Origin: Pratylenchus scribneri
Lineage: Eukaryota > Nematoda > Chromadorea > Rhabditida > Pratylenchidae
DNA: 64,000 nt
Reading direction: 5' to 3'
Assembly: GCA_030063045.1 (NCBI GenBank)
Contig: JAQSEB010000020.1
Location: 496,001 to 560,000, forward strand
Shown here: positions 33,343 through 45,399 of the stretch, in pieces
Position numbering within the stretch: position 1 is the first letter of the stretch
How the letters are laid out: every line of letters starts with the position of its first letter
Translations under genes and position numbers: made by a program
Notes under the pieces: model-generated
The model's input: the letters and a program-made list of their open reading frames with translations, nothing else
Told to the model about the DNA's origin: nothing
Databases searched by the model: none

Positions 33343-36300
33343 ATGAATTCTACATTGATATTGACCCCAAAAATTATACTTTTATTTGTCGCCTTCTTCC
33401 TCCTGCCTTCCGGCATCAATGGAATTCTGAACGGTGAAACAGTCGATTGGGAGAGACATGGATTTTTGGTCAAGGTTAGGCAATGATTTTTTCATTTTTG
33501 AATGGAAAAAACGCTGATTTTTATAATAGATTTTGGCACGTGAACGACCCGGTGGGGAGGTGAAAAGCTGCACTGGCACTCTCATTGTAGGAATTAATTT
33601 ATTTGATTTAAAAATATATTGTTCGGAAAGAATTAATTTGCACTTTTTCCGGTTGCCCTTTTCCGGAAAGAATTAATTTGCACTTTTCCGGTTGCCACTT
33701 TTCCGGAAAGAATTAATTTGCACTTTTTTCGGTTGCACTTTTTCCGGAAAGAATTATTTTGCACTTTTTCCGGTTGCCTTTTTTCCTGAAAGAATTATTT
33801 TGCACTTTTTCCGGTTGCCCTTTTTCCGGAAATAATTAATTTGCACTTTTTCCGGTTGTTCCGGTTGCCCCTTTCCGGAAATAATTAATTTACACTTTTT
33901 CCGGTTGTTCCGGTTGCCCCTTTCCGGAAAGAATTAATTTGCACTTTTTCCGGTTGTTCCGGTTGCCCCTTTCCGGAAAGAATTAATTTGCACTTTTTCC
34001 GGAAAGAATTAAATTGCACTTTTTCCGGAAAGAATTAAATTGCACTTTTTCCGGAAAGAATTAAATTGTATTTTTCCGGAAAGAATTAATTTGCACTATT
34101 TCCGGCTGCCCTTTTCCGGAAAGAATTAATTTGCACTATTTCACTATTTCCGGCTGCCCCTTTCCGGAAAGAATTAATTTGCACTTTTTCCGGTTGCCCC
34201 TTTCCGGAAAGAATTAATTTGCACTTTTCCGGTTGCCCCTTTCCGGAAAGAATTAATTTGCACTTTTTTCGGTTGCCCCTTTCCGGAAAGAATTAATTTG
34301 CACTTTTTTCGGTTGCACTTTTTCCGGAAAGAAATTAATTTGCACTTTTTTCCGGTTAATTTTTTCCGGAAAGAATTTATTTGCACTTTTCCGGTTAACT
34401 TTTTCCGGAAAGAATTTATTTGCACTTTTTCCGGTTGCACTTTTTCCGGTTGTTCCGGTTGCCCATTTTCCGGAAAGAATAATTGCCCATTTTTCCTTGT
34501 AAAAACTTAAGAGCCTCAGCATTTTTCGCTCAATTAGTTACGCGCTTTAGTTCATCACTCAATAGGTTAAGAGTTCAACCCCTTTTCCGGTTAAATGTTT
34601 TTTTATTGAATTTTTTAAAAAATCACAAATTTTTAATATTTTAAAATTAATTTTCCTTTCATAATTTTTTTTTAAAAAAATTCAAAATTTTTTTATATAT
34701 TTAAAACTTATTTTACGTTTTACCACAAATTATTTAACTCTAATTTTAGTCCGCCTCTTTGGTGTTGACCAGTGGCCAATGCGTGATTGAAAGGGCCACA
34801 AAGCAAAGGTCCTTTTCATTGTCAATTTAAGAGAAAATTAAATTAAAAAATGAATAAATAATTTCCCAGACTCCGTGAATTCGCCGTTTTTGTGCCAAAA
34901 CCCAGCAGTGGTATGTTCCGTTCGACAGCCCGATTTGTTGAAAGCAAAGAGGATGGCAGCTGGGCATTGTTACGAATTCCGCCGCAAAACATTACGGAGG
35001 TGAAAAAGGCAAAACAAATTCAAATTTAATTAATTTTTTACGCAAAGATTTGTCCACCAAGTCCGGCGCCTCGTTGGATTTCCCGCCTCAATTTTCGGCC
35101 AACATTGATTGATGGCCCACGCATTGAGATGAACCCAGTGGAAATGGCCGATTTTGGCTATGGCCTAGTTGGATTCGCCACAACCGAAGAAGGTGTGTTT
35201 TCATCCAGGACAGCCCAAATTTGGTGCCGTACCAGGTTGGCGCCGTTTAGAATAACTCGTCAAAGACTGAACCAATTTTAATGATTTTAATATCAAATTA
35301 GAGAGCAGACTTTTGGCTATCCAATGATATTAATTTTATTTAAATTGGTTAAGAAATAATGAAGTTATGCCCAAAAAACCATTCCAAATGACCTTAACTA
35401 TGGATTATTGAAAATTTTCAGTGGTTTTTTGGGCAAAACTTCATCATTTCTGAACCATTTTAAATAAAAATTAATATCATTGAATAGCCAAAAGTCTGTT
35501 CTTTAATTTGATAGCAAAATCACCAAAATTGGTTCACTTCTTGAAAAGTTATTATTAACGGCGCCGAGTTGGGTCCTTTCACGAAATTATTGCCTAAATT
35601 TGAACATTTTTTAGCTGAACAATTCTTGATGGAGAAGAACCTTTTCCGAATCCATATGGACACTTTGGAGAAGCCATCCAACAATGATGCTGACGATTCC
35701 TTGGGGCATTGGACAAGCAATATTGTCGAAAATTACACGACTTGTTATGTGAGTAAAATTGAAGGGAAATATTCTTAAATCATTGAAAATGTCGAGTTTT
35801 AACAGTTTAGAACTAAACTCAAACCCATAACCGTATGGTCAATGATAGGTCCCATCAAAGACGCCTCATTTGATTATGTTTTGGCTTAAGCTTAACAATT
35901 TTAAGTTAGTTTTGAACCATTAAACAAAAATAGATTTAAACCGTTTAATACCCTTTAATTGTTGACCAAAACCATGAGAAAATTATATACCATTCAATGC
36001 TTCTTGACCAGCTCTATCCAATTTTTAGTATATTTGGTTTGGGAATGTAGGACAAACCTTTCCTTAAACCATTATAATTATTTCGGCATTTTCAATAAAA
36101 TTATCCATTAAAAATTTCCCATTTCCCAAAAAGGACGATGCCGGTGCCCCACTCTTCTCATCGATGCCCTCACTCCAGGATCCGCCCATCCAAATTGGCC
36201 TTTTCCAGGCTCTCACCGTTGTCGGTGCCGGCCGTGTGGTCAAAAAAGACGGGCAAGAAAATTCGCTGGATAAATGCCGGCATGCCACCCAAATGCGCTT

Positions 36301-36412
36301 TAGCCTTTTCCATGAGGACATTCAATTGGCTGAGGCAATTCAACGCCATGCATTGGCCGAATTTGTGGCAGTTTACAAGGAATGCGAATTTTTGGGCGAA
36401 AATGCCGAATAA
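33343..36412 (+). CDS. Secreted chymotrypsin-fold serine protease homologue, catalytically dead
   Basis: Seven exons (33343-33474, 33530-33586, 34750-34808, 34870-34999, 35048-35192, 35615-35748, 36134-36412) join in phase to 311 residues. Residues 1-27 form a signal peptide (KIILLFVAFFLLPSGING), followed by ILNGETVDWERHGFLVK, which mimics the IVGG N-terminus of mature S1 proteases. SCTGTLISASLVLTSGQCVI replaces the CxGTLIxxxxVLTAAHC block, so His57 is Gln. GSWALLRIPP stands where NDIALLxL is expected, so Asp102 is lost. TTCYDDAGAPLF stands where CxGDSGGPL is expected, so Ser195 is Ala and the oxyanion glycine 193 is Asp. The fold cysteines and frame remain intact, which fits a constrained non-enzymatic protein rather than a pseudogene. 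Clip-domain SPHs in arthropods and secreted SPHs in nematodes are known in general. Two introns carry repeats. Confidence 0.75.
33622..34500 (-). repeat. CCGGAAAAGTGCAA minisatellite in protease-homologue intron
   Basis: About 20 units of 35-45 bp containing TTTCCGGAAAGAATTAATTT and GCACTTTTTCCGGTTGCCCC. It is the same family as 236-600 but longer and more varied, with extra GGTTGTTCCGGTTGCC insertions in the middle (33845-33970) that define sub-arrays. It fills most of the second intron. Apparent open frames on the minus strand are repeat artefacts. Confidence 0.92.
34525..34605 (+). repeat. tRNA-like fragment next to the minisatellite
   Basis: CGCTCAATTAGTTACGCGCT (A-box-like) followed by AAGAGTTCAACCCCTTTTCC (B-box-like). 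No complete cloverleaf. Confidence 0.4.
35236..35572. mobile_element. Palindromic MITE, GCGCCGTT family, in protease-homologue intron
   Basis: Long inverted repeat with ends GGCGCCGTTTAGAATAACTC and the complement of CGGCGCCGTTAATAATAACT. Arms of about 150 bp contain AAAGACTGAACCAATTTTAA, GAGAGCAGACTTTTGGCTAT and TTATGCCCAAAAAACCATT. A relative lies at 52.41-52.74 kb. Confidence 0.85.
35795..36085 (-). mobile_element. VNTR-MITE copy, one core unit (protease-homologue intron)
   Basis: Reverse-oriented single-unit copy with CATCAAAGACGCCTCATTTG, one TACCCTTTAATTGTTGACCA unit, AAATTATATACCATTCAATG, CAGCTCTATCCAATTTTTAG and the end AATGTAGGACAAACCTTTCC. It ends about 50 bp before the exon with the active-site-serine position. 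Confidence 0.8.
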
Positions 36413-38729
36413 AATGAGGATGAAAATTCACCGAATCCATTAAATTTTTATTTTTGATTATTTATGCGAAATATATTTAAAAAATTTTGATCTTTTTTGA
36501 GCGAAAATGAAGAATAAAATGATAAAGGAAATTCCACCACAAACGACTGATTTTGGCATTAAAAACGAACAATTCTATCATCGGACATTGAAAAGGTCAA
36601 CAATACAAATTTACTCTTTGATGTGAATTTGCCATAGGGAATGGTTACTTAAAATGATGCCTTCAGGGATATTATAAATATCAATAGAAAAAATCCTTAT
36701 TAGAATTTTAAAAAGTGTAATTTTATTAACAAACATTAACCAATTTGTGTTAAAAATTTGGGCCATTGGTAGGATTCGAACCTGGTCCAAATTAATTAAA
36801 AAATCAATGCATTGCCCCGACTAATAATTGGATTTTTGCAAATTTTGTCCAATTAAATCTTGCACTATTCTCACTGAATTATTTCGGATTACCCGAATTC
36901 ATTAAAATATTTCTTATTACTTTTTGAGTTTAATCCTAATCGAATTTTTTTTTTGTTCAATTTTTTATTCAAATAATATTTAATATAATTGAAAAATTGG
37001 GCTCTGTTGGGGCCAACAATATATGCCAAAAATTAATATAATTGGATGGGGGAATTGGGATTTTTGAGAAGAAAAAATGTACGGCACTGGAATAAATACA
37101 AAATAAATTAAAATAAAATTAAGTGTGGCGGAGAAAATTCACAAACATAAATTTGGATTGGACCAAAAAATAAATTAATTATAATTTTAAGTGGACAAAT
37201 TGGGACGGATTTTCGGGTACACCACAAAAATAAATTTGGGCAAAAATTAGTATTTCTTTGTATTTTCAATAATTGAATTTTATTGTGAAAGACACATTTC
37301 AAAAATAAAGAGAATAGTTTTTTGATGGGTTTCGGGAATTTGAGAGAATATCGAATTATTGATTAAGGGGTAAATGGGATATTTAATATACCGTATAACC
37401 TCTATTAATACCCCACCTTCGACTTTTTTGGACCCATAGCTTTTTGGTAGTGTGACAAAAAATTTTTTATTGCATTTTCTTAGTTTCCTAAAGCTCTACA
37501 AAATTTGCTAAAATTTGTTTAAAAAATGTCCAAAAATTTGTTTAAAAAATGTCCAAAAATTAAGGAATTAGACTCGAAAATTTTTCAAATTTTTTAGGGG
37601 TTGAAAAATAATTCCCCATGTGATTTTAAAAGAGGTTATTACGGTAATTTTGGGGTGGTGGACTGGATGGATTGGATGGATGAGATTTCGATGCAATTAA
37701 AATGATCATTTATTTAAAGTAAAATAAATAAAATAAAATAAAGCTGCTTGAAAAATGGGCCAAAAGGGGAAAAAAGAAAAAGGGAAAACATTTTTGATTG
37801 CATTTTAGGGAGAAGGTGACGGATTTTCATTGCTCTTTTCTTTTCGCTGTTTAAGTGGATTTTGTTGTTTTTGGCCTTTGGGTTTTTTGTTGTCAATTTT
37901 GGGATGAAAGATGTGGGGATGGGCATTCGGGCAAATTTTGCTGGGAGAATTATAATTAAAGAATATTTGGCTGTCAAATTAAAGCTGTCTGTTTGCTGCT
38001 CTGCTTGCGATGATCTCTGAAAATGGAAAAAGAACAATTAATTGGAATAATTAATTGAATTAAAAATTATTTTATTAAATTTTATTTTAATTAATATATT
38101 TTTTAAGAATTATTTTTGCCAATTTCTAATGAAAAATTATTTCTTACATTTTATTTTTAATTAATAAAATAAACATTAAAATTATAAAAAAAACTAAAAA
38201 TAATTTGCAATAAAAAATATATTATTTGGAAAAGTAAAAAATTAATTGCACTTTTTTGGAATTATTTCTTTAATTCCTGGAGGGTATTTTCATGCTAGTC
38301 TATATCCCTAACCCTAATATTATAGACCAGAAAATTAAAAAAAATAATTTCGATTATAAAAAAACTTCAATTTTTAAACATTTTCCATTCAATTTCCACA
38401 TCTATTAATTGAAAAATAATTTGTTAAATTTAATTTAAAAATATTCTTAATTAAATTATAAAAAAATTAATTTAAAAAATTTGCAATTTTTTTCCAATTT
38501 CTAAAGGTCATGCCACAGCCTACCTAAATTCTTCATAATAGGCCGAAAAATTAATTTATAATTTGTTGGAATATTTTCTAAAATTTTTGCAGGTGTTTTT
38601 CCATGCTATCCTATATCTTTTATAGGACTAAAATTTAAAAAAATCGATTGCAAAAAATTTCAAATTTAAGACATTTTTCCAAATTAATTTCCACCTCAGA
38701 TTCCCACCTTTTTTAATTCGCCGGGTTAT
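36413..38729. other. Convergent gene-free spacer, 2.3 kb
   Basis: Lies between the 3' ends of the protease homologue and the GMEB gene. It contains a T-arm-like GGTAGGATTCGAACCTGGTC (about 36769) and a pogo-like MITE (37388-37646), with AT-rich sequence elsewhere. A 107-codon open frame at 37714-38037 (minus) shows no domain and lies in the expected 3' flank of the GMEB gene. Confidence 0.55.
37386..37648. mobile_element. AACCTCTATTAAT-type MITE (pogo/Tc1-like ends)
   Basis: Left end TACCGTATAACCTCTATTAA, right end complement of TACCGTAATAACCTCTTTTA. The interior has GACCCATAGCTTTTTGGTAG and TAGTTTCCTAAAGCTCTACA. Possible TA target duplication. The resemblance to pogo/Tigger-type ends is inference. 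Confidence 0.7.
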
Positions 38730-41700
38730 TCAAATGTTCAAATGAATTTTCTTCATCTCGGGCCCTCCATTCTCCAACACACTATTTCCTCCATTTGTTG
38801 TTGGTCCTCCATTTCGATGTCCTCCAGCTGGCTGTGGCCCATGTCCATTCGTCCGGCCAATTGCCGTCCCATTTTTAAGTAATTGATCAAAGCATTGAGA
38901 TTTACGTTTGGCATTCTCCAATTTTCGCTTCTGTTCTTCCTGTTTCCGTTGAAGTTCTGAAATGGGAAAATCAAATTTTCCATTGAAAATTAATAATTTT
39001 CCATCAAATTAATAAATAAAAATGGGATAGTATAGTATTTAATTCGGTGAAAAAACATTGAAATTGTCGAAAAAATATTTGAAAATGCCAATAATTATAA
39101 TGAAGGTATTAAACGGTTTAAATCAATTTTGGTTTAATGGTTCAAAACTAAGTTAGAATTGGTTAAACCCAAACCAAACATAATCAAATGATGCATCTTT
39201 ATGTGATCTATCGATCGGGTATATGATTTGGGGTTCTATTTTTCGCCATTTTAAATATTTTTCCCATAAAAACGTACCCAAAATTTCCTTGTTGATCAGC
39301 GTGGACTCCAATGTTGCCTGAATATAACGGCTATGAACTTTCTCGCCAAACAGTGTCGACAAATCCAAGGCCAGTGCAACACCGGAAAGTCGTTGGGCGG
39401 CTGAAATAAAATAATAATGTAAGTATTTATTTTGTAAAATTCGAAAATAATAATTTAAAGGGAAATTGGGTCGTTTATCAATAAAATATTTATATCTTCA
39501 ATTAATTTCACTCACCAAATTCCTCGCTGACCGCATTGCCTCCGTGCAAATAAATTTGCTTCAACTTCTCCAACGTTTCACTCAATATTTTCAGCATATC
39601 CTCCAGCAAACCCATATTGCGCATGTGCGACCAAAATAGGCTGGGATCTGAATTTCCAAAATTTATATAAATAAAATTAAAGTATTTAATCCAACAACAA
39701 TCTAAAATTATTTCCCCTTAACACTCACTTTCCTCCATGCTCTTCCTAATATTTTGCGCATTCATTGGGGCCAACGGCAATGTTGATTGTTGTTCCTTCA
39801 ATGGGGTCATCAGCGTTGTCTTTTGTTGGGAATGCAGCAAATTTGTTGGTTGTAATTGATGTGGATGAGGAGGGAAAAGTGCGGCTGCGGCCAACAATCG
39901 TTCAATCCCATTCAATGGAATGCCGCCATTATTATTATTTCCATTTGTCGTGGTGTTCAATGCGGCAGCCAACAGTGACGAAGAAGTCGATGAATGATGA
40001 TTTCCGCCTCCGGGAGCAACAGTGCCCATCAATGTGGGTGAATTGTTCATTGGCGTAGTGGGTGGATGAAGTGCATTGTTGATGGTAAGCAACTGGGCCA
40101 AAATTCCACCATTCGCATTGTTTGTGGCGGTAGTGGTGCCATTCTGCTGGATGAATGGGAATTATTTAAATAATTTTAAATTATTTTAGTGATTATTTTT
40201 ATTCGAATGGAAAGAGAATTTAATCTTTTGACTCAATTAAAAATGAATTTGGTATATATCACAAATTACATTCCAATCGCAATTACAATTTAGTGCACTT
40301 ACAATTCGCAATTACAATTTAGTGCAATTACAATTCACAATTACAATTTAGTGCAATTACAATTCGCAATTACAATTTAGTGCAATTACAATTTAGTACA
40401 ATTACAATTTAGTACAATTACAATTTAGTACAATTACAATTTAGTGCAATTACAATTTAGTGCAATTACAATTTAGTGCAATTACAATTTAGTGCAATTA
40501 CAATTTAGTGCAATTACAATTCACAATTATAAAGTGCAATTACAATTCACAATTACAAAGTGCAATTACAATTCACAATTACAATTTAGTGCAATTACAA
40601 TTTAGTGCAATTACAATTTAGTACAATTACAATTTAGTACAATTACAATTTAGTGCAATTACAATTTAGTGCAATTACAATTTAGTGCAATTACAATTTA
40701 GTGCAATTACAATTCACAATTACAAAGTGCAATTACAATTCACAATTAAAAAGTGCAATTACAATTCACAATTACAAAGTGCAATTACAATTCACAATTA
40801 CAAAGTGCAATTACAATTCACAATTACAAAGTGCAATTACAATTCACAATTACAAAGTGCAATTACAATTCACAATTACAAAGTGCAATTACAATTTAGT
40901 GCAATTACAATTCACAATTATAAAGTGCAATTACAATTCACAATTACAAAGTGCAATTACAATTCACAATTACAATTTAGTGCAATTACAATTTAGTACA
41001 ATTACAATTTAGTACAATTACAATTTAGTGCAATTACAATTTAGTGCAATTACAATTTAGTGCAATTACAATTTAGTGCAATTACAATTCACAATTACAA
41101 AGTGCAATTACAATTCACAATTACAAAGTGCAATTACAATTCACAATTACAAAGTGCAATTACAATTCACAATTACAAAGTGCAATTACAATTCACAATT
41201 ACAAAGTGCAATTACAATTCACAATTACAAAGTGCAATTACAATTCACAATTACAAAGTGCAATTACAATTCACAATTACAAAGTGCAATTACAATTCAC
41301 AATTACAAAGTGCAATTACAATTTAGTGCAATTACAATTCACAATTATAAAGTGCAATTACAATTTACAATTACAAAGTGCAATTACAATTTAGTGCAAT
41401 TACAATTCACAATTATAAAGTGCAATTACAATTCACAATTACAAAACACATTTACAATTGCAAATAAGAATAACAAATAACCAAATACCAAAAATTCTTA
41501 TTTTCCCCATTTTACCTGGTTCTGATGATGTTGTTGAACTTTTTGCTGCTGCTGTTGTTGCTCAAGGAGGATTGATGCTTGCACCGATTGGAGAAGTAGG
41601 GCCAATGCGGCCGCATCCTGTTGCTGAACGATATTAGAATTGATCGAATCAATTGATGGTGCCGATGGCCGCCGATTGTTGCCCGTCATTGCCTGGGGAG

Positions 41701-44700
41701 GAATTGTGGGCAAAATTGAAGAGGGCAAATGCGAATTTGATACAGTAATTTGCTGTTGTTGATTCCTTCCACCGCCTCCTATTTAAAATTAAAAATTAAA
41801 TATGTTCATTATTATTTATTAAAATTGTTAATTTTTTTTGGTTAAAAAATTTTTAACTTGTTGGTTTAATTTTTTTATAATAATAAAAATCGACCATTTT
41901 TAAAAAAATTTTTTTTTTGATTTTTGTGTCTAAAAATTATGGAAATTTTTCATATTAAAAATGCGAATTTAAAAAAATTGAAAAAATGTTGTACTTACCG
42001 AACAATTGTTTCAACGGACTTTGTTGCAAAAAATTCAAGGAATTGGCGGTCACATGGAATGGTGAAGAAGCAGATTGTGAATGGATTGTGGGCCCAGCAA
42101 TGGATACGGTGGCCAAATTGTTGTGGATGGTGTGGCCATTTTGTTGGCCATGCGGTGTGGTGGATGGCGGAGGCGCCCTTAAATTTGGGATTTTAATTTA
42201 GGGTTGCAATAATTTTATCAAATATTATGTTTTATAGGAAATGAGTTGAGATAGTGTTGATGTGAGATGATTGATGGGCTAATTTATATTTTTCAATTAG
42301 AAAAGTGAACAAAATAGGGCCAATCCCAATTAATTAGATTTTTTCCATAAATTTTGCTTAAAATTTTTTTTAATAACTACCTTTGGATATGGGCTTAATA
42401 AAATATTTAAAAATTTTCAAATATTCAAAATTTAAAAAAAATGAAAGGTGAATTTCTATAAATTGATACTAAATTTCAATAAATTACTAGAACTGTTTAC
42501 TCTTTTATTCAAAATATTTTTAAAATAATTTGGGATAATAATTTATTTAAAACATGAAAAAAAATTTGATTTTAAAAATATTTTCTCCCAAAATTAGTAA
42601 CCAAATTTATTTGAATTTCTACCTCAAATGGGAATTTGTGATGGGAATCGGTGTTTTGTGCCCATTTTGTTGGCCATTTCCATTCATTTCATCTTCTCCA
42701 CCATTCACTTGGAATTGATCGCCGCCGTAGCCACCAAAAGCCATCGATGGGATTGTTTGGGAGACAAAGTCTTCGAGCACTGCGGCCGAACTTTTTCGCG
42801 TGGATGCCGCCGACGAGGATGAGGCCACCGATTTTATGCTGAAATTTTATATTATTAGATTAATTAAAATTTAACTTTGGGTTTAACCAAATTCTAACTT
42901 AGTTTTGAACCATTAAACCAAAATTGGTTTAAACCGTTTAATACCCTTTAATTGCTGACCAAACCAAAATAGGTTTAAACCGTTTAATACCCTTTAAATG
43001 TTGACCAAACCATGACAAATTATATACCATTCAATGCTTCTTTCTTGACCAGCTCTATCCAATTTTGGGTATATTTGGTTTGTGAATTTAGGATAAACCC
43101 TTTATCAGACCATTTTAATTATTTTGGCTTTATGTACTCCTTTTTGGTAATTAAATACTAATATTTTTCTCCAAAAAAATCAAAAACTCACTCAATTTGT
43201 TCGCCATGTATCAAATCGAGTGATCCTGTCCCACTGCTGCTGCCATTTTCAGTACCAAATGTTGAAATTTGTTGTGTTTGTGTTTCTCCGCCACCATTTT
43301 CGCTTCCTTTCCTATTTTTGATGTAATTTCGGCTTTGGCATTTTAGGCTGCAATTTGTGGCATGCTCAAAGAAATCCAACGTTTTCATTTCCATCAATGT
43401 TCTATAAAGAATAAAAATTAAATTCATAAAGGAAATTTGCGATTTTGGTGCAAATGATATTTTGTTTTAATTTCAAATCATTATTTTTTTACAAATAAAT
43501 CAGTGTTAAAATCCTAAATTAAATTTATTAAAAAATGTGTGATTTTTGTCAACTTTTATTAATAATTATATAAAAAATTATTATTATTTAATATTGCTCA
43601 TTTTTTAAACTAATATTTATTTTAAACAATTTCCCACAATTAAATTTAAAAATTATTATTTTTTAAATTTATTTTGGCTGAATAAATCATTGTTAAAAAA
43701 AATCCAACCACACCTCAAATTGTGTTTGCCCAATCGAATGCTGCCCTTCCAATCCTTTTGCTTGTCCTTTTCTGCCTTGATTGTGAATTGCCTGGGGCTG
43801 ATCAATTTGCCTTCAAAAATGAGAAATATTTATTAATAATTTCATTGATAAAGGCAAAATTAGTAAAAAAAAATTTTTTAGTTAAAATCTATTTATACCC
43901 TAACCTGCCTTAAAACCTGAAGATAAATTTTTAGATAGGATACAAAAATTTTTGTGAAAGAATTCGGACCTCCGAGCTCCGACCTAACACCTAAGGCTAC
44001 CCCTTTGGTTCGAAAATTTTATTTTTAAACCCAGTCTGTCTTCAAACTAGTCTAAATTTAAGTCGTAGCCCAGTACCCGAAAAAGGAAAAATTATCGCAG
44101 CCGTGGCCCACCTTCAAATTCCACGCATTTTCGATGTATGCCCGGACACGTGAATCTGCTCATATGCAGTCGGGCGGTGAGAAGGCCGCATCGAATCTCA
44201 TGAATTGGCGGTGCATTTTCGCCGCAAACTTCTTCGGCCGGTGGCAATTCATCGCCCGAATCCATTCCCAACAATTCTTCCTTCAACAGTAAATTTTGTT
44301 GTTGACTAGAGGAGGACCGGCGATTATAATGTTGCTGTTGGTGGTGATAATTTTGAGGTGGCGGCGTTTCATCATCGTCCTCTTCCGTTGCCATCGTTGG
44401 ATCACCGTGGTGATTTTCTCTGAAATATAAATTTAAAATTAATTTGTTTGGTTTGATTTTAAAAATGATTTAATTAGGGTAAAGTTTTTTGTTGATTACT
44501 TCATGTAGATAATGTTTAATGTATAAAAGTTACTTACTAACATGAAAAATTGAACTGAGAGGATTTAAACCCGAGACCAAATTTTACAAGCGAAGGGTCC
44601 ACATTTTGGGTTGAAATTTTGTAAAATTTTTTATTGGTAAAATCTCTTAAAAAAATACCCAATTCCCCATCTCAGACTTTAGAATAAATCCTTAAATGGA

Positions 44701-45399
44701 ATAAATAAAAAAAATTTCTGATCGAATTCATACCTGTGACAAAAATTGAAGGCGCCCCTCCCCCTCCCTTAGTAACGAAAATTTTCAAAAAATTTTTGAA
44801 TTTTTTTGGTAAAATTTTCTTTAGAAACCCCAGCCAGCCTTAATTGAGGATAAATCCTTAACTGGGATTTCCCTGAAAATTTAAACCCGTGACCGTGACC
44901 TAAATTGATTGTTCCACAATAAATTTTTCGTAAAATCTTCTTTTCGAGTTTGCCCTTATAGAATAGAAAATTTCCAAAAAAATTTTTACGTAATCTTCTT
45001 TTTGTAAATTCTAACCACTAAATCCAGCACAACAAGATTGATTAATTAATTCCCCTACCTGTTTCCGCCGCTTCCATTGATGCCACCACAATCATTGCCG
45101 TTTGTCGTTCCCATGAGGAATTCATGTGAGATTAATGGGAATTGTTGTTGCAATCCATTTGAAGTGCCAATGTCATTATTGAGAATGTCAACAACAATAT
45201 TGTTGGCCTCATCCTCTACATTGTTACCATTTTCATGTTCTTTTATGCCATTGATTCGGTGCTGATCTTCCCTTATTGTTGAGGAGGTTTCTGCTTGTTG
45301 TTCATTTTTCAGTTTCTGCTGATGTTCATTTGTTGGAAATGCATTTATTTGGACGATTTGTTGTTCCTCCGCTTTAATAATAATATTGTCGGAGTCCAT
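38730..45399 (-). CDS. GMEB-type SAND-domain transcription factor
   Basis: Eleven exons (45059-45399, 44112-44419, 43714-43810, 43192-43401, 42623-42838, 41999-42177, 41516-41778, 39729-40143, 39516-39647, 39278-39400, 38730-38956) join in phase to 836 residues. The N-terminus is acidic and N/Q-rich. The SAND domain spans about residues 185-265: EIRCGLLTARLHMSRFTCPG, IHRKCVEFEGKLISPRQF, then the DNA-binding KDWKGSIRLGKHNLR. It is followed by MKTLDFFEHATNCSLKCQSR, the C-rich extension specific to GMEB1/2. The middle is low-complexity Q/N/S/P/H. The C-terminus has a coiled-coil-like part (LLEDMLKILSETLEKLKQ; ELQRKQEEQKRKLENAKRK). GMEB proteins bind KDWK-dependent CG-containing sites and modulate nuclear-receptor responses. 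The 1.3-kb intron 7 is filled by a minisatellite. This is much longer than vertebrate GMEB because of the low-complexity insert. Confidence 0.88.
39085..39245 (+). mobile_element. Truncated VNTR-MITE (GMEB intron)
   Basis: Only the 3' half remains: GGTATTAAACGGTTTAAATC, TTCAAAACTAAGTTAGAATT, AATCAAATGATGCATCTTTA, ATCGATCGGGTATATGATTT. Confidence 0.7.
40255..41465 (+). repeat. CAATTACAATTCA minisatellite filling GMEB intron 7
   Basis: About 1.2 kb of two interleaved unit types: a 16-bp GTGCAATTACAATTTA unit and a 26-bp unit, AGTGCAATTACAATTCACAA plus TTACAA. Blocks of one type alternate with blocks of the other, and a long segment is duplicated (about 40560-40980 resembles about 40980-41400). 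The 26-bp unit has no stop on the plus strand and cycles through all three frames, giving long artefactual open frames. Confidence 0.95.
42868..43130 (-). mobile_element. VNTR-MITE copy, two core units (GMEB intron)
   Basis: Reverse-oriented copy with AACCAAATTCTAACTTAGTT, two TACCCTTTAATTG-type units (one GCTGACC, one AATGTTGACC variant), CAAATTATATACCATTCAAT and GTGAATTTAGGATAAACCC. Confidence 0.8.
44535..44905 (-). repeat. tRNA-like B-box fragments in GMEB intron 1
   Basis: Three minus-strand B-box-like pieces about 170 bp apart: complements of GAGAGGATTTAAACCCGAGA (about 44551), CGAATTCATACCTGTGAC (about 44723) and AAATTTAAACCCGTGACC (about 44877). Each is followed by AAATTnTAnnnG-type spacers. 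They appear to be diverged tandem copies of one tRNA-derived repeat. Confidence 0.4.

Noticed and set aside
34174..34522. Frames encoding FRKxxTGKVQINS repeats
   Set aside because: Translation of the CCGGAAAAGTGCAA minisatellite inside the protease-homologue intron, antisense to the gene.
37714..38037. 107-codon minus-strand frame upstream of other minus exons
   Set aside because: Lies beyond the in-frame stop of the GMEB gene (38730). Sequence has no domain and is probably 3' flank.
40685..41480. Frames encoding QLQFTITKCNYN repeats
   Set aside because: The 26-bp minisatellite is open in all three frames and lies inside a GMEB intron on the other strand. The same applies at 58491-58955.
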